Positions 12,465 to 23,643 of a stretch of DNA of 64,000 bases are shown one piece after another. This stretch comes from Seiridium cupressi (lineage: Eukaryota; Ascomycota; Sordariomycetes; Amphisphaeriales; Sporocadaceae), in contig JARVKI010000025.1 in NCBI GenBank assembly GCA_036674765.1, positions 124,001-188,000 on the forward strand, in the 5' to 3' direction. The position numbers were made by a program, and so were the translations under genes. Within the stretch, counting starts at the first letter, position 1. Every line of letters begins with the position of its first letter. Under the pieces are notes generated by a model. The model saw nothing but the letters and a program-made list of their open reading frames with translations. It was not told where the DNA came from and made no database searches.

Positions 12465-12905
12465 TCATCTCATGACCAAAACTACCCCCACCACCCAGAC
12501 TCGGCACCGCCGCCGCCGCCCGTTCCCCCCCTCCCCCTCCTTGGAGACCACTCGACGACGTGGCCCTTCCGGAGCCGCAGGCACAGGGACAGGGACAGGC
12601 TCAGGGGCAGTAGCAGGAGCAGGAACTGGAGCAGGCGCAGGCGCAGGCGCGGGAGCAGCGACCGAGTTGGCGGCGACGGCGGCGGCACCAAGGTTTGCCA
12701 TCTCCACGTCGTCGGCGGCAGCGGCGGCAGCGGCAGCACGGCGGCGACGAGACCACCAGCGGCGGCACCAGCACCAGACGACACCCAAGAGCATGATGGT
12801 GGCGGACAGACCGCCCAAAAACCCCTCGATCTTGCTCGCCAGGCCGAGCTGGTCCTCTGGCGGTGCTTGCACCACCACCACCGTTGCTGTCATCGTCGTC
12901 GTCAT
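12465..12905 (-). CDS. Hypothetical single-pass membrane protein, low complexity
   Basis: A frame of 146 codons starts at the ATG that follows the microsatellite tract (MTTTMTATVVVVQAPPEDQ). It has one plausible membrane helix (GLSATIMLLGVVWCWC), followed by a basic stop-transfer cluster (RRWWSRRRR), an alanine run, an (AP)n tract, a PVPV stretch and a basic tail. This order would suit a type-III-like anchored protein with an Ala/Pro-rich cytosolic tail. The open frame extends upstream through the dinucleotide repeats, but those codons are only (TH)n and (SL)n. An equally long plus-strand frame is also repeat-driven. Coding status is uncertain. Confidence 0.4.
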   Translation of the reverse strand: MTTTMTATVVVVQAPPEDQLGLASKIEGFLGGLSATIMLLGVVWCWCRRWWSRRRRAAAAAAAADDVEMANLGAAAVAANSVAAPAPAPAPAPVPAPATAPEPVPVPVPAAPEGPRRRVVSKEGEGGNGRRRRCRVWVVGVVLVMR

Positions 12906-12908
12906 CTT

Positions 12909-12910
<2 letters not shown>

Positions 12911-12939
<29 letters not shown>

Positions 12940-13023
12940 TGGTTGGTGAGAGAGAGAGAGAGACAGATGATGAGAGAGAGTGTGTGTGTGCGATGCAAGG
13001 AAAAAAGAGAGAGAGAGAGAGAG
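12911..13023. repeat. Compound microsatellite (TG)n / (GA)n
   Basis: A (TG)n tract at about 12911-12939 is followed by (GA)n near 12947-12962, a second short (TG)n near 12980-12990, and another (GA)n near 13007-13022. It lies immediately upstream of the putative start codon of the minus-strand frame at 12905. Confidence 0.9.
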
Positions 13024-14333
13024 GCAGAGAGTATCTCGATTTGTACGTCGGGGAGGAGGGTCAGACCTGTGACAAGCATTAGGTATCGTACCTTCCCTAG
13101 AAGATTATGGCATTCACCTCGCGGGGGGAGTCATAAACACGTTATCACCAAAGAGAAAAGAAAAAGAGTAATGTCGACCCCCGAATATACCAGAACAGGA
13201 AAGGACTTCTAGCTTTAGGAGTGCTTCCTCCGACCTCTTGAGAAAGGGCGAAGAAAGGGCGAACCCTGCTTCTACGATCGCGGCTCTGTGGACCTGCTCG
13301 CAGCGACAGTGGAGCGGCCTCGGAGTACCAGCAACTTACCGTCAGGAGCGCATGCGTTGGGTGCTCCATTGCTGCTGCCAGCCCCAAGGGGTTGTCATCC
13401 CCACTACCACTGAAATTATAGTGACATCACGGATGATGATGTAGCTATAGGATTCTAGACTTCAAGGATCGTGAACTATCATACTACATAAGAATAAGGC
13501 TGCCTTCTTTGGTGTACGATCCATTTCTAGATGCATAGTCTAGACGCGTATGTTTCCATAGCTGTGCTTACCTAGTTGGCTCGGATATTCAGTTCAAGTT
13601 GTCAGAACTATTCGATGAGTACGGGGCCCAATACCAAGCCCAACGTTTGGGTATCTGGTATATTTAGTTTTCTTAGGTGACACGATGTTCTCAAAGCAGA
13701 TCAAATAAATAGACATGGATGTGATTCTAGGTCATTTTCCATCATCGTTGCTATTCTTTCCCATACAGATAGGCATACCCTAAGATTGGAAGGCCTAATT
13801 GGGATATCCATGCTTATTGAGAACCGTGTTTGCATGCCTGCCCAGCCTGACATGGCGTATGACCGCCGTAGGAGAAGCGCCATGTTATATGACAGCTTGA
13901 CGAGCCCAGCGACCACAACTACTACTTGTCAGGGGGGAACGAGGTGCTAGAAAGCAGGGAGTACAAGCGGTGACTGGAATTCTAGTGGCGGAGAATGCAA
14001 ACAACAAGTGGGTGAAAGCAGGAACAAGGTAGATTGGGAGTGCAGATCTGTCACAGAGCTGGGACGACAATTAGAATGAGAATGATGGAAAGAGGCTCTA
14101 TAGCGTCGACACCATGACAGAAGCGTGAAACAAGACATGCCTAAAGCATTACGTAGAATGACGATATCAGATGTTTGCTTTGGTCATGTGGTAATATTAG
14201 GTCTATTGGGGCAAGTGCTATTTGAATCTGTGCATACTGAGTACCTAGCTAATAAACACGAATTGGAGGGGAAACCACGATGAGGCTAGCCGCGAATATG
14301 AGTAAGGAAGCCCCGGCGTGAGGCGATCCGTCG
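13024..14333. other. Intergenic, nothing recognised
   Basis: About 1.3 kb. Only frames of 60-80 codons occur, none with a recognisable domain. Confidence 0.5.
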
Positions 14334-15179
14334 TCATTGGATCCCTGAAAGAAACTCCCTCCGTGCCGGCAAAGGGATATCGCGAAGGTCATGGTTGCCG
14401 TTGATAGAGCGTAGCGTAATATTGACGGCCACAGCATGCAGCTCAGTAGCCAATTGCGACTTGGCGATGAATGTCATCTTAGTCATCTTGTTGAGCACGA
14501 GAATTTCCCGAGCAACCAAGGTAATGGTTGTGGCGGCGCCATCAGCTACGCCAATCCACTTCCACTCAGGTGCGGCTGCGACGGCGGCGATAAGTGCTCT
14601 AACTGCCTCCTGGCAGCCTTCATTGACAGTGTCGTTGACCTCTGCCGCCGTTTCTTGTAAAGTAGCTTTGCATACAGTGACAGCGGCGCAGATGCACCCT
14701 TGCCGGATAGCAGCTGCGATCGGTGTAAGGGTTGCGAGATCGAGGCTACGAGCAAGGAGAGCGTGCACCTTTGGCATGATGAAGTCTACGAGTTGTATGA
14801 CTCTGGTTTCGTCTTCTCGTGATAGGCCGATATTCAGAGGAGTAAGTGCTCCTTGGTCATCGTAGGCCGGGGGAAGGGAGTCGTCCAGAACCGTGTCTCG
14901 TTGACGTAGGATGGGCTGCAATACTTGGGTCAAATCCGGCGGCTGTGGAGTTGGAGAATGGCCGGCGGAAGGAGCCTGGATGGCTGCCTTGGTAATCTCG
15001 GTAGTCGTGCTATGCCCGCGCTGCGACTTGGGGGGCCACAGCCACGATCGCAGACATACACCTTTGAGGTGCTCAGCTACTCGTCCCGACGGAGTGGCTT
15101 GGGTGTTTCTGGCATTCTTTGTCCTGGCCGGCGCCTCCGCTTGGCTGCTTCGGTCAGCCTTTCTTTTGTCTTTCCCCAT
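14334..15179 (-). CDS. Conserved-looking hypothetical protein
   Basis: An intronless frame of 281 codons. I start it at MGKDKRKADRSSQ. An alternative start 11 codons upstream (15212) would add a short hydrophobic lead, and the frame stays open well beyond that. The N-terminal third is basic and proline-rich, followed by a helical region (VIQLVDFIMPKVHALLARSL), an Ala/Cys-rich segment (IRQGCICAAVTVCKATLQET), and a helical C-terminus. No catalytic motif or signal peptide is visible and the family is not recognised. Confidence 0.55.
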   Translation of the reverse strand: MGKDKRKADRSSQAEAPARTKNARNTQATPSGRVAEHLKGVCLRSWLWPPKSQRGHSTTTEITKAAIQAPSAGHSPTPQPPDLTQVLQPILRQRDTVLDDSLPPAYDDQGALTPLNIGLSREDETRVIQLVDFIMPKVHALLARSLDLATLTPIAAAIRQGCICAAVTVCKATLQETAAEVNDTVNEGCQEAVRALIAAVAAAPEWKWIGVADGAATTITLVAREILVLNKMTKMTFIAKSQLATELHAVAVNITLRSINGNHDLRDIPLPARREFLSGIQ

Positions 15180-16113
15180 CAGATACAACAACGGTACTAC
15201 AAGGGGTGACATTTCGCGACTTTTGTGCAGGTAGGTAGTTTCGCAAAGTTGTCCTGAGTTGCAGACTCCTAGATAAATGCTCAGTGATCTCTGTCGTGTT
15301 GAATCGAGGCGTGAGAAAGTGAGCGGTAGGCACGGCAATTTGTACACAGATAACCAAAAGGACGGAGAAAGGCAGCAAATAACTACTGCAAGAATTTCGC
15401 CTAATAAGACTGGTGGCAGGTGGAGGGTAAGGTTCAGCAAAGTACTGGAGAGCACATTACTACAGGATAGCGTACCAGCCTTGGAACACCCAATCCTACC
15501 ATGAACCCCGAAGGCAGCACTCGCATCAAAGGGAAGGGCAAGCAACAGAGTTTCGAAGCCGCGCTGAGGCAAATCAACATGCAAGGCGATTTCTCCCCTT
15601 CCTTCCCCGCCATACTGTCACAAACGAAAGACCAGGAATCCGACCAGATGGAGAATGCGTGTGGACATGCCACGTATCTGGAATATAATACCACCCAGAA
15701 TATGTTGCTGTAGCCAGCTGGAAGCACAACACCCTTCAGCATTAGTTCTCTTGCAACATGACGAAGAATCCCGGTTAGCTTCCGCAAAGAAAATAATTCC
15801 TACAGTAGCATTTCCTCCTCAAGATCTACCAGTTTTTGACAAGCAAAGGCCCAGAATATAGCGTAGAGAAATATATTAAAGTTATGATGCTTATCTTAGC
15901 CGATGCGATCGGAGTCCATCGCACGGAGTACTCCGAACGATATTCCTCGCCTCGGCCGAAGGCGAACTGACAATCCACTTGTCCGTTCTTCGGGAAGGCG
16001 TTCCCCTAGCCCCGCATACAACCATCACGACTGATAAGGCCAATTCATATAATGCGATCCCCTCAATATTGGGCCTCAGCTCCACGTGCTCACAGTGCTT
16101 TGCAAACGCCACC
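15180..16113. other. Divergent intergenic region
   Basis: The upstream space of the hypothetical protein and the dioxygenase. A 70-codon plus frame at 15501 looks mildly protein-like but has no support beyond its length. Confidence 0.5.
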
Positions 16114-17229
16114 ATGGCTATTGCTACTGAAAGCCCTCAGACCACTCTCCTTCGTCTCGCTTCCGTTCATGGCCCAATCACCCGTCCCGTTCTCCGTACC
16201 CCACTCCGTGATGCGCTCCCCACTGAGATCCCGATCGTTGATCTTTCCGGCGCCTTCAGCTCGTCCCCCGAGTCTCGCAAGTCGGTAGCCGGCCAAATTC
16301 GACAGGCCGCCATCAATTCTGGCTTCTTCTACATTTCAAACCATGGCATCGACTCTTCCTTGATCTCGTCCGCTCATGCGGCCTGCCTCGACTTCTTCAG
16401 ACAAGACGAAGACATCAAAATGCGCGCTTGGACTGGGAAGAGTCGCCATCATAATGGGTACCGGCCGCCAGGCACTCAACGCATCAACAAGAATGAAAGC
16501 GTCGATGTCCGGGAATCGTTTAGCTGGAGATACGACCCCCGATACGACCCCGAGGTAGACGTAAATGCCATTGATGATGAGGCTAAGAGCCAGGTTCTGA
16601 TGGAAGATTTCCACAGGCAGGCCACAAGTAATCTGCCGCAGTTTGAGGAGTCTATGGTTGAGTACTACCGTGCTTGTCTTCAATTATCGTGGGTCCTAGT
16701 GCGATCATTTGCGCTCTCGCTGGACTTGCCAGAAGATCATTTCGATACTAAGTCTCAATGCCCTGACGCCACGCTCACCTTGAACTATTATCCACCTATT
16801 TCGAATCCGGCTTCGCCGTCAAAGGAATCGTCAAAAGTCTCCATCGGCTCCCACACGGACTTTCAATTATTCACCATTCTCTGGCAAGACGCCGTCGGCG
16901 GACTGCAGGTGCTCAATCGCGAAGGGCAATGGATCAGAGCTGCGCCGAGAGAGGGAACATTTGTGGTCAACATTGCCGACTACATGCAACGGATTACCAA
17001 TGACTTGTACGTGAGCACGGTGCATCGCGCGCAGAACTGGAGTGGAAAGGAACGCGTGAGCATGCCTTTCTTCTTCGGATTTGGATTACATGAAACTTGT
17101 GGTATTGTCAAAAGCTGTGTCGCAGAGGGGGGAAAGCCGAAATATGACGAGATCTCGTGTGGTGAATGGTTGAAGAGAAGGGTGGAATATATGTTGGAGG
17201 TTGAGTCTGACGATGAAAGTGGCGACTGA
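16114..17229 (+). CDS. 2-oxoglutarate/Fe(II)-dependent dioxygenase (isopenicillin N synthase-like fold)
   Basis: An intronless gene of 371 residues. The start is the ATG in the strong context ACCATGG; 45 further in-frame codons upstream are probably leader. The N-terminal DIOX_N part is IPIVDLSGAF through GFFYISNHGID. The C-terminal jelly roll carries the iron facial triad H247, D249 and H304 (GSHTDFQLFTIL, VSTVHRA) and the 2-oxoglutarate-binding R314-x-S316 (ERVSMPFFFGF). The enzyme is therefore expected to be active in the cytosol, hydroxylating or desaturating a small molecule. The substrate cannot be inferred; such genes are common both in secondary metabolism and in amino-acid or purine degradation. 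Confidence 0.92.
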   Translation: MAIATESPQTTLLRLASVHGPITRPVLRTPLRDALPTEIPIVDLSGAFSSSPESRKSVAGQIRQAAINSGFFYISNHGIDSSLISSAHAACLDFFRQDEDIKMRAWTGKSRHHNGYRPPGTQRINKNESVDVRESFSWRYDPRYDPEVDVNAIDDEAKSQVLMEDFHRQATSNLPQFEESMVEYYRACLQLSWVLVRSFALSLDLPEDHFDTKSQCPDATLTLNYYPPISNPASPSKESSKVSIGSHTDFQLFTILWQDAVGGLQVLNREGQWIRAAPREGTFVVNIADYMQRITNDLYVSTVHRAQNWSGKERVSMPFFFGFGLHETCGIVKSCVAEGGKPKYDEISCGEWLKRRVEYMLEVESDDESGD

Positions 17230-17447
17230 AGATTTATGTAGTACTTGAATGAGACATCTTCATTGGTAGCCTACCAATCGTGAAATTATACAAACTTGTA
17301 TCATGTCATGCGAGGCAGCAGTGGCCCTAGACTTGCGGCCTCTTACCCCGCTTTATCACACCCATCACGCCCCGTGGAGCTTTGTAGCCACTGCAGTTGA
17401 AACTATCAACCTTCATAATCGGTTAATATGCCGCACAACCTGGCGCG

Positions 17448-18281
17448 ATGTCAGAGTCCACTCATGACACTGCCAACGAACACCAGCGAGTATCGACTGC
17501 GCATGGTCACCCGTCAGTGAGATCTCTCCAAGATCTGACCATCGTTGAAGCATGGGACCCGGCAACCAACACAGCTAAATATACAACTTTCTACTACATT
17601 ACGGAAGTTGAAGGGGTCTGGTTCGGGGAGTCTCCAAAGAACAAGAGGGAGATTTCCTTGAGCGAGTACGAGAGTCTGCTCCAAAGGATTCGCGACGAAG
17701 AGATTTATCCCGAGATACCTGGCAACGTCCAGCTGCGCACTATTTCGGAGGATCCACCAGATTGCTACATCAAGCGGCCCGGACTGTACAACTATGAAGA
17801 TACGAGAAACACCAATTTCATTCCGACGGAGGTGCTGAATGAAGTACTTATTATGGAAAAAATATCTCAGGAGCCTGGACCGCATCCGAACATCATTCGG
17901 TATCTAGGATGTCACGTCAGACGCGGACGCATAACCTCCATTGTCCTGGAAAAACACTCCCAGACACTAGCACAATTTGCTCAGCAGCAAAACCTCAAAG
18001 CTCTGGATAAGGAAAAGTTCATGGAAGCTTTGACATCAGCAGTAGCTTTCTTGCACGAGATTGGCCTTGCACATAACGACATCAACCCGGACAACATCAT
18101 GATCAAAACAGATGGCACACCCGTTTTGGTAGATTTTGGCTCATGCCAGCCGGTTGGCACGCGGCTGCAGTCACTTGGGACGGTCGGGTGGTGCGAGGAA
18201 ACGTTTTACACATCGGAGAAGTCCCATGACGAATTCTCCCTGAAGAAACTAGCAACGTGGTTAGAAGACCCGAGTTCGTAG
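17448..18281 (+). CDS. Small protein-kinase-like protein
   Basis: An intronless frame of 277 codons. The kinase fold is recognisable from its C-terminal half: helix C glutamate E132 (NEVLIMEKI), hinge SIVLEKHSQTL, catalytic loop H209-N210-D211 with N216 (HNDINPDNIMI), and the metal-binding DFG at 229-231 (VLVDFGSCQP). The candidate VAIK-type lysine is K109 (CYIKRP). A glycine-rich loop is not evident and the domain ends soon after the activation segment (GTVGWCEETFYTSEKS), so the C-lobe is short. The HRD arginine is replaced by Asn, as in RD-independent kinases. Activity is possible but doubtful. Fungal accessory genomes carry many such short kinase-like proteins. Confidence 0.75.
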   Translation: MSESTHDTANEHQRVSTAHGHPSVRSLQDLTIVEAWDPATNTAKYTTFYYITEVEGVWFGESPKNKREISLSEYESLLQRIRDEEIYPEIPGNVQLRTISEDPPDCYIKRPGLYNYEDTRNTNFIPTEVLNEVLIMEKISQEPGPHPNIIRYLGCHVRRGRITSIVLEKHSQTLAQFAQQQNLKALDKEKFMEALTSAVAFLHEIGLAHNDINPDNIMIKTDGTPVLVDFGSCQPVGTRLQSLGTVGWCEETFYTSEKSHDEFSLKKLATWLEDPSS

Positions 18282-18553
18282 GATGCGAGTAGGGTGAATA
18301 GTCAAAGCCAGCACCGCTCTTGCGGTAGCATGCATGGCTTCTGACGCACAATACTGCTACTTTCCATGGCTGGATGCTCATTTCTAGCGACAGGCCGAGG
18401 CGAGAAGCTCATCCCATCACACCTCATTACTCGATCGGAAAGTAGCAATATTGAAACTTCTTTAAAGCAAAAAAATAGAAAAAGACAAAAGCGACATCTT
18501 CTCACCGTGACATTAAAGCTTCTTTGTCGCAAAAATGAGCACAACTGGTGTTG

Positions 18554-19445
18554 CTATCTTGACCTCTCGCCGTTCATAGCGAGTTCCAGTTCATCCCATA
18601 GGCTTTGGATCTCAGTCTCTGGGATACGAGGTACCCATGTCGCGAAATAGCCTTTGAACCAGTCAATTCCTTGCACGTCAGACCACTCCTCATCGCTCTC
18701 CTCCCATGTCTTCTCTTCGACTTCTTTCACTTTGCTCCCCCTTACAAGGTCATTGATGTGGAAAGCGTCTAAGCTTTCGCCCGTATTGGCGTAAATTCTA
18801 TTGACCACCTCCCATTTGGTCTCAAGTAACTCGATACTTTCAAACCCCGAGTTGATGGTTTCATAAGCATGGTCGTAGAAGTAGCCATGGCCGACAGTTC
18901 TCTTGGTCGACTCAACGAAGAACTTGAGCCAAGTTCTCTAGGCCTCTTTGCCACCGAGTATGTTCGGTCTGGTGTACACAGTTATCACTACAGCCCCGCC
19001 GATTTGAGCTGCCGGTAGAACTCCTCCACCGCAGCAGCAGTGTCGGTCCACTGAATCATCTCGCACGTAGTGATCAAACAGATAGAGCTAGACTGCACTG
19101 TGCTCTTCTCTGCGCTCCCCTGGAGGAAACTGAATCTAGACTTGGGTGTTCCTAGTTTCCCCACAAGGATCTGGCGAGGTTTGGTATAGTCTTCGTTGGG
19201 ATTCGAAACAATCACATTGGTAAAGCTAGTAACCAGAGTTGCGGAACAACCCCAGCCCTGGCGCCTACATCGTGAGCTGTAGACCAGGCAGCTTGAGGTT
19301 TCAGGCGATGCTACGTGTATATGCGCTCAAAGAAAGACTTTGGGTAGATGGGACGAAAGGCGACGTATCTTGACCAGCCGATGCCATGGCTTGCGGAAAG
19401 GCCGAGTTCTTCGTCCTGGGCTTCGTCTTCTGGGATGGAAGCCAT
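18554..19445 (-). pseudogene. Broken SAM-dependent methyltransferase gene
   Basis: A start (MASIPEDEAQDEELGLS, ATG at 19445) leads into the fungal methyltransferase N-terminus (RYVAFRPIYPKSFFERIY) and an in-frame TAG at 19313-19311. After it the SAM-binding motif I region (AHDVGARAGVV) is readable, then a frame change is needed near 19246. A second frame change near 18995 and a TAG at 18940-18938 follow, before the C-terminal stretch (TKWEVVNRIYANTGE to the stop at 18554). No splice pair removes these lesions. Two stops plus two frame changes indicate a dead gene. The family resembles trans-aconitate-type/class I methyltransferases of fungal gene clusters. Confidence 0.8.
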
Positions 19446-21769
19446 TTTTTGGATCAGATGGGCAGCGATTATTCAATTAGTTTGGACAATGTTAGAGCCA
19501 GGATAAGGTATTCCCAGTTATGATGCAAAGTCTGACAACTATCAGCTTGTCACTTGGAGCCTTGTGGGAAAGCGTTGTCGCTAGGGCAGCTGCAACGTAA
19601 AGCCCGCAGCGTGTTGCAATGACTGCCTGACATAACGAATGACAGGACTAGGTGAGCGATACTTGCCTGGATTATAAAACGTAGTAAGGCCAATACCCTG
19701 TGCAGAGCGATGTCTTAATATCGCAATGGAAGCACTGTGTTTCGCCAGCTCCCATCTTTGGCGCCTGAGTCCTTCAGATGTGCGAATGAATGTCATGTAT
19801 CAGCAGCGATGAGGTGAGTGAACGAGTTGGGGTTTCGTTGGTTGTGAGAAATGCAAGGTAAGCCTGCACCACAAGGCACGAGCAACCGACTGTGTAAAGA
19901 GCACCCGAATATAGGCGTGCCTTATAGATCGTTTGGCACTAGCCCCCATGTCCGATGGCATTATCGATCCTCGCATCGTGTTTTACTAAAGCAGTCATCG
20001 CCAAACCGATAGACGGCCGCATCCGACCACTGTTAGCAATGCAGCCAAATCAAGACAAATGTATTTGTATAATCGGTGGAACATGTGTTAGATCTATCAT
20101 TGAGATTCGGAAAGTTTCCCAGCATCTTGGGAGAGTTTGACAGTGGCGACAAGGTGCTTTCCGATCGCCACTGTCAACAGCGCGCCTGCGACAACCCTAC
20201 CCTAGCCAGCCCGACTTGGGGTTCTGACTGAAAAGACAAGGTAAATTCCGGTGTCATCCCACCAGCTTGGGAAAAGTATAATCTGAAAAGGAAAGACTAG
20301 ATGAGACAAAATGCCCTTACCACCGCACGAGCTTAACGTGAGTATCACCAGGTTCGACTGGTAAATTGTCGGGACCAAGTTGTATCTCCGGGACGACATG
20401 CTCATCCCGTAATAAGTTGATATTGCTGTTAGTTTGCAGAGGTAGTAGAAACCATATTTTGGGCTGTTCAGAAAGATGCGATAGTGGACTGTGATTGTCG
20501 GGTCAATTAAGTTCTACGTATTCCTGGCCGACGTTTCCAAGGACGGCCGCAATTCCTTGAAGCTCACCGGCCCGACAAGGGCCATAATGTGCATCGCTTC
20601 CGGCAGGAGATGCTTTACCTGCATTCAGAAACCACTCCATTCGGTGGCATAAACAACAGCTTTGCACTTTGTATCGTCGCTCACTGAAACGACCCGTGAA
20701 CTTGTAGCGTTTTCTTGTTTCTCAATATGGCTGAGTCAGTGGAGCCCCTGAGGCCGCGCAACTCGGCCACGCAACTCGGCCACAAGCAACAAGGTTCAAG
20801 TCACATCTTCGCTTCTGGTTAGGCTAGCCGGTTACTCAAAACTCTATGTACGCGGAGCCCGATAGAACACCAATTGGGAATTGTCAGGTCTCGACTTGTT
20901 GATCGTACAGAAGTGAATAGGACTAACTATCGCCATTGGAGTCTTGTGATGAACTCGGAACAAGACAGCATGTTGTGGGTGCTCTTGCAAGAGATGTGCA
21001 TCACCAACAGGCGGGTTCAATCCCATCATCTATACTCGATACGACCATCGAGGGAGCTCTTGTTATCATATAAGCACTACGTCATCTCTGTTCCTATTCT
21101 ATGATATTAAGCTTCAGCTTGCATGCGAACGGTCCCTTGAAGCAAAGTGAGACTTACTTCGCGTGGCCAGATGCGGTTCCCGCACACACTCATTTAATGT
21201 GGCTTGACTCTTCATGGCACCGAGCCGTCACCCCCGTGAATGTATGCGCCACCAAGGCCTGGTCTTTCTCCTAGCCATTTAGCTATTGGAAACATTTTGG
21301 CAGAGACGAGCTACTGCTACGTGACAGGCCCCGCAATCCCGCACAGATTCGCGGCGCATACTCACGGACGCGTTGTCATGCTTTGGCTATCGTCGCAATC
21401 GAGCAGTCTGAAAGCAATAGTCAGCCGAACTAGTAGAGAGAGCAGGTGGACGTGTTATGTTGTGTCTTATCTGAAGGGTGCACTGGTATTTCACCACGCT
21501 TTCGTTTGTCACCGTTGACTTTCAATATAAAATTTAGATGTGTCGCGTCTTCCGTATATTCGAATTAGTTCTGAAACAGGATCTTCCAGACTCTGACTAC
21601 ATCTGTCAATTTTCCATCTGTTCCTACTATATTAGGCTTTGCTACACCCTGCACATTTCAACACTGGCTATAACACGGCATTGGAACTCCTCACTATACA
21701 CTCTCTTCGCTCAGCAACTGAGACCCTCGACTCAGCAGCCCCTCAGTCACACTTCATACCACATTCAAG
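19446..21769. other. Long intergenic region
   Basis: About 2.3 kb without a supported gene. It holds a short tandem duplication at 20758-20783 and the promoter of the next secreted protein. Confidence 0.5.
20758..20783. repeat. 13-bp direct tandem duplication
   Basis: gcaactcggccac occurs twice without interruption. No associated element is visible. Confidence 0.7.
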
Positions 21770-22810
21770 ATGTTGTGCCTTCGCCGTCTATCATGTCCAG
21801 CGATTATCTGCTGCGCACTGATTTCGAACACTTTGGGACGATCCATTGGCGTTCCACCTAGCAGTGAACAAGAGCCAGCTCACTCCACAATCGAGACCCG
21901 GGGCACTAGCAGCAACTCGAGTAGCAGAGCAACGTGGGTATGGGAGACTGCCGACATGGTCAACAGCAACACCAAATCCAACGCTTTCATAACTTTTGCC
22001 AAACAGAACAACGTTACTATGGCATACGTTCACGTTGATCCGGACGTAGCTATCAATAACTTCAAGGCCTTTGTCACGAAGTGTGTCAACTCTGGAATCG
22101 TGGTTGAGGCTTTGATGGGAAACGCTATCTGGGTTAAGCAGTCAGGCGATGACCTGACGAATCGATTAAGCTGGGTGGCGCAGTACCAAAAGGCAACGGC
22201 AGGTACTGCCTCGCTGCAGGTCAAGGGTCTCCATTTGGATGTTGAGGTAAGTTTGTGGTTTTCTTGATTATGAAGAGACATACCTGGTTCCCAGTCTGTC
22301 TATAACTATGGTAAAAAAGTGGTTGCTAACACCGTTGTCAATATACAGCCATGGGTCTTGAGCGATTGGACAGCGAATATGGCAACTTATATCCGGGGAT
22401 GGGAGAATTTGACCTCCACCCTGAAAACCTGGGCAAACACACAGCAACCTCCTCTACCCCTTGCGGCCGATTTGCCGTTCTGGCTCAATACCTTAAACGC
22501 TACTAAGGGGGGAAGACTCGACAAGGCAATCATGACAATCTTGGACAGCGCCACAATCATGTCGTACCGCAACTCGGCGAGTGCGCTCATGGATGTTGCC
22601 GGTGCTGCCTTGCAAATGGGGAAAACGCTCAATAAGCCGGTTTGGCTGGGAGTCGAGACGTGCCAATCCCAGGAGGGGAATTATATCAGTTATTACGGAC
22701 TGGGGAAAAAGAAGCTCACTGCAGACTTGGCCTCGATCACGAAACTGATGGGTACTCGCAATGCAGGTATCGCTGTACAGAATAACGATTGTTGGGCTGC
22801 GATGCGTTGA
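21770..22810 (+). CDS. Secreted TIM-barrel glycosidase-like protein, uncharacterised
   Basis: Two exons (21770-22246, 22349-22810) give 312 residues. The N-terminus looks like a signal peptide (LRRLSCPAIICCALISNTLG). The mature part alternates strand and helix as in a (beta/alpha)8 barrel: TWVWETADMV, NNVTMAYVHVDPD, SGIVVEALMGNAIWV, LQVKGLHLDVEPWVLSDW, IMTILDSATIMSYRNSA, KPVWLGVETCQ. The conserved-looking D-x-E in LHLDVEPW sits where glycosidase catalytic acids are often found, and is rebuilt exactly across the splice junction. This supports a secreted carbohydrate-active role, but I cannot name the family. Confidence 0.72.
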
Positions 22811-23643
22811 AGGCGTCCCAAGGGTGGTGGGGTCGGTATTTGGATGTCGTGGGGAGCTCAGTCGGGAGCAGCAACGAAAGAGCGGAGTGCTTTCGAATCA
22901 GTGGTGTTCGCTTCCGTGAATAGCCTTGGATCCGAGGTATTGTTACGAAAACTCATGATTGCTTTGTTTAAACGGTTTTGTTGCAGGGGGGTGCTCGTCT
23001 TGTTGGGGCAACTCTGCAGCGCGGCGCCCGGCGCGGTCTCCATTTTTTAATACGGGGACATATCAACCCCAAGTTTTGCCAGCTACCAAACTTTCGTATT
23101 ATAGGTTACCGGAACGATGCTATCGAATGTCTGGAAGCTTTTTTCTTCTTTTTTTCTTTCTTCTTCTTAGTTACTGAATCGCCAATAAATTTTATATAAT
23201 ATATATAAGAAACATATTTGGATACAGTTCGTATAGTTCGTGAGTGCGAAGACGGAGGAGTACATCGTAAAGAGGCAGGCCGCGGGACGCCGCCGAGCTC
23301 GCCGGTCGGATAATGACGGCGGCCTTCCGGACCTATTATTTCGTTGGGATATGGAATTCCTGCCATCTGGAAGAGCAGAAAGATCACATTGTTGAATCAT
23401 GACGATGTTTCCAAGACGTTGATAGTGTTTCCAGGCCCGTACCTAGCGTGAAGTCGAATTGAGTACAAAAGATCTTGATATACTTCCTGACAGTAATCAT
23501 TCTTGAAACAAACTTCATCCAGATTTAATTCACCAGGAATTTCAAAACAACGTCCGCTTAAGCCATAGTCATCGTATCATTTTCAAGATAGAAACCACTT
23601 CTGCAGCCCGATAAAATTACATTTCATCGCCACCAAGTCCGTC
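22811..23643. other. Intergenic, nothing recognised
   Basis: It includes a pyrimidine-rich tract near 23140-23170 and an AT-rich stretch near 23185-23215. No gene is seen. Confidence 0.5.

Noticed and set aside
12472..13212. 246-codon plus-strand frame
   Set aside because: It is the antisense of GC-rich and dinucleotide repeats, with no protein-like character.
15501..15713. 70-codon plus frame
   Set aside because: Somewhat protein-like, but without homology, splice or promoter support.
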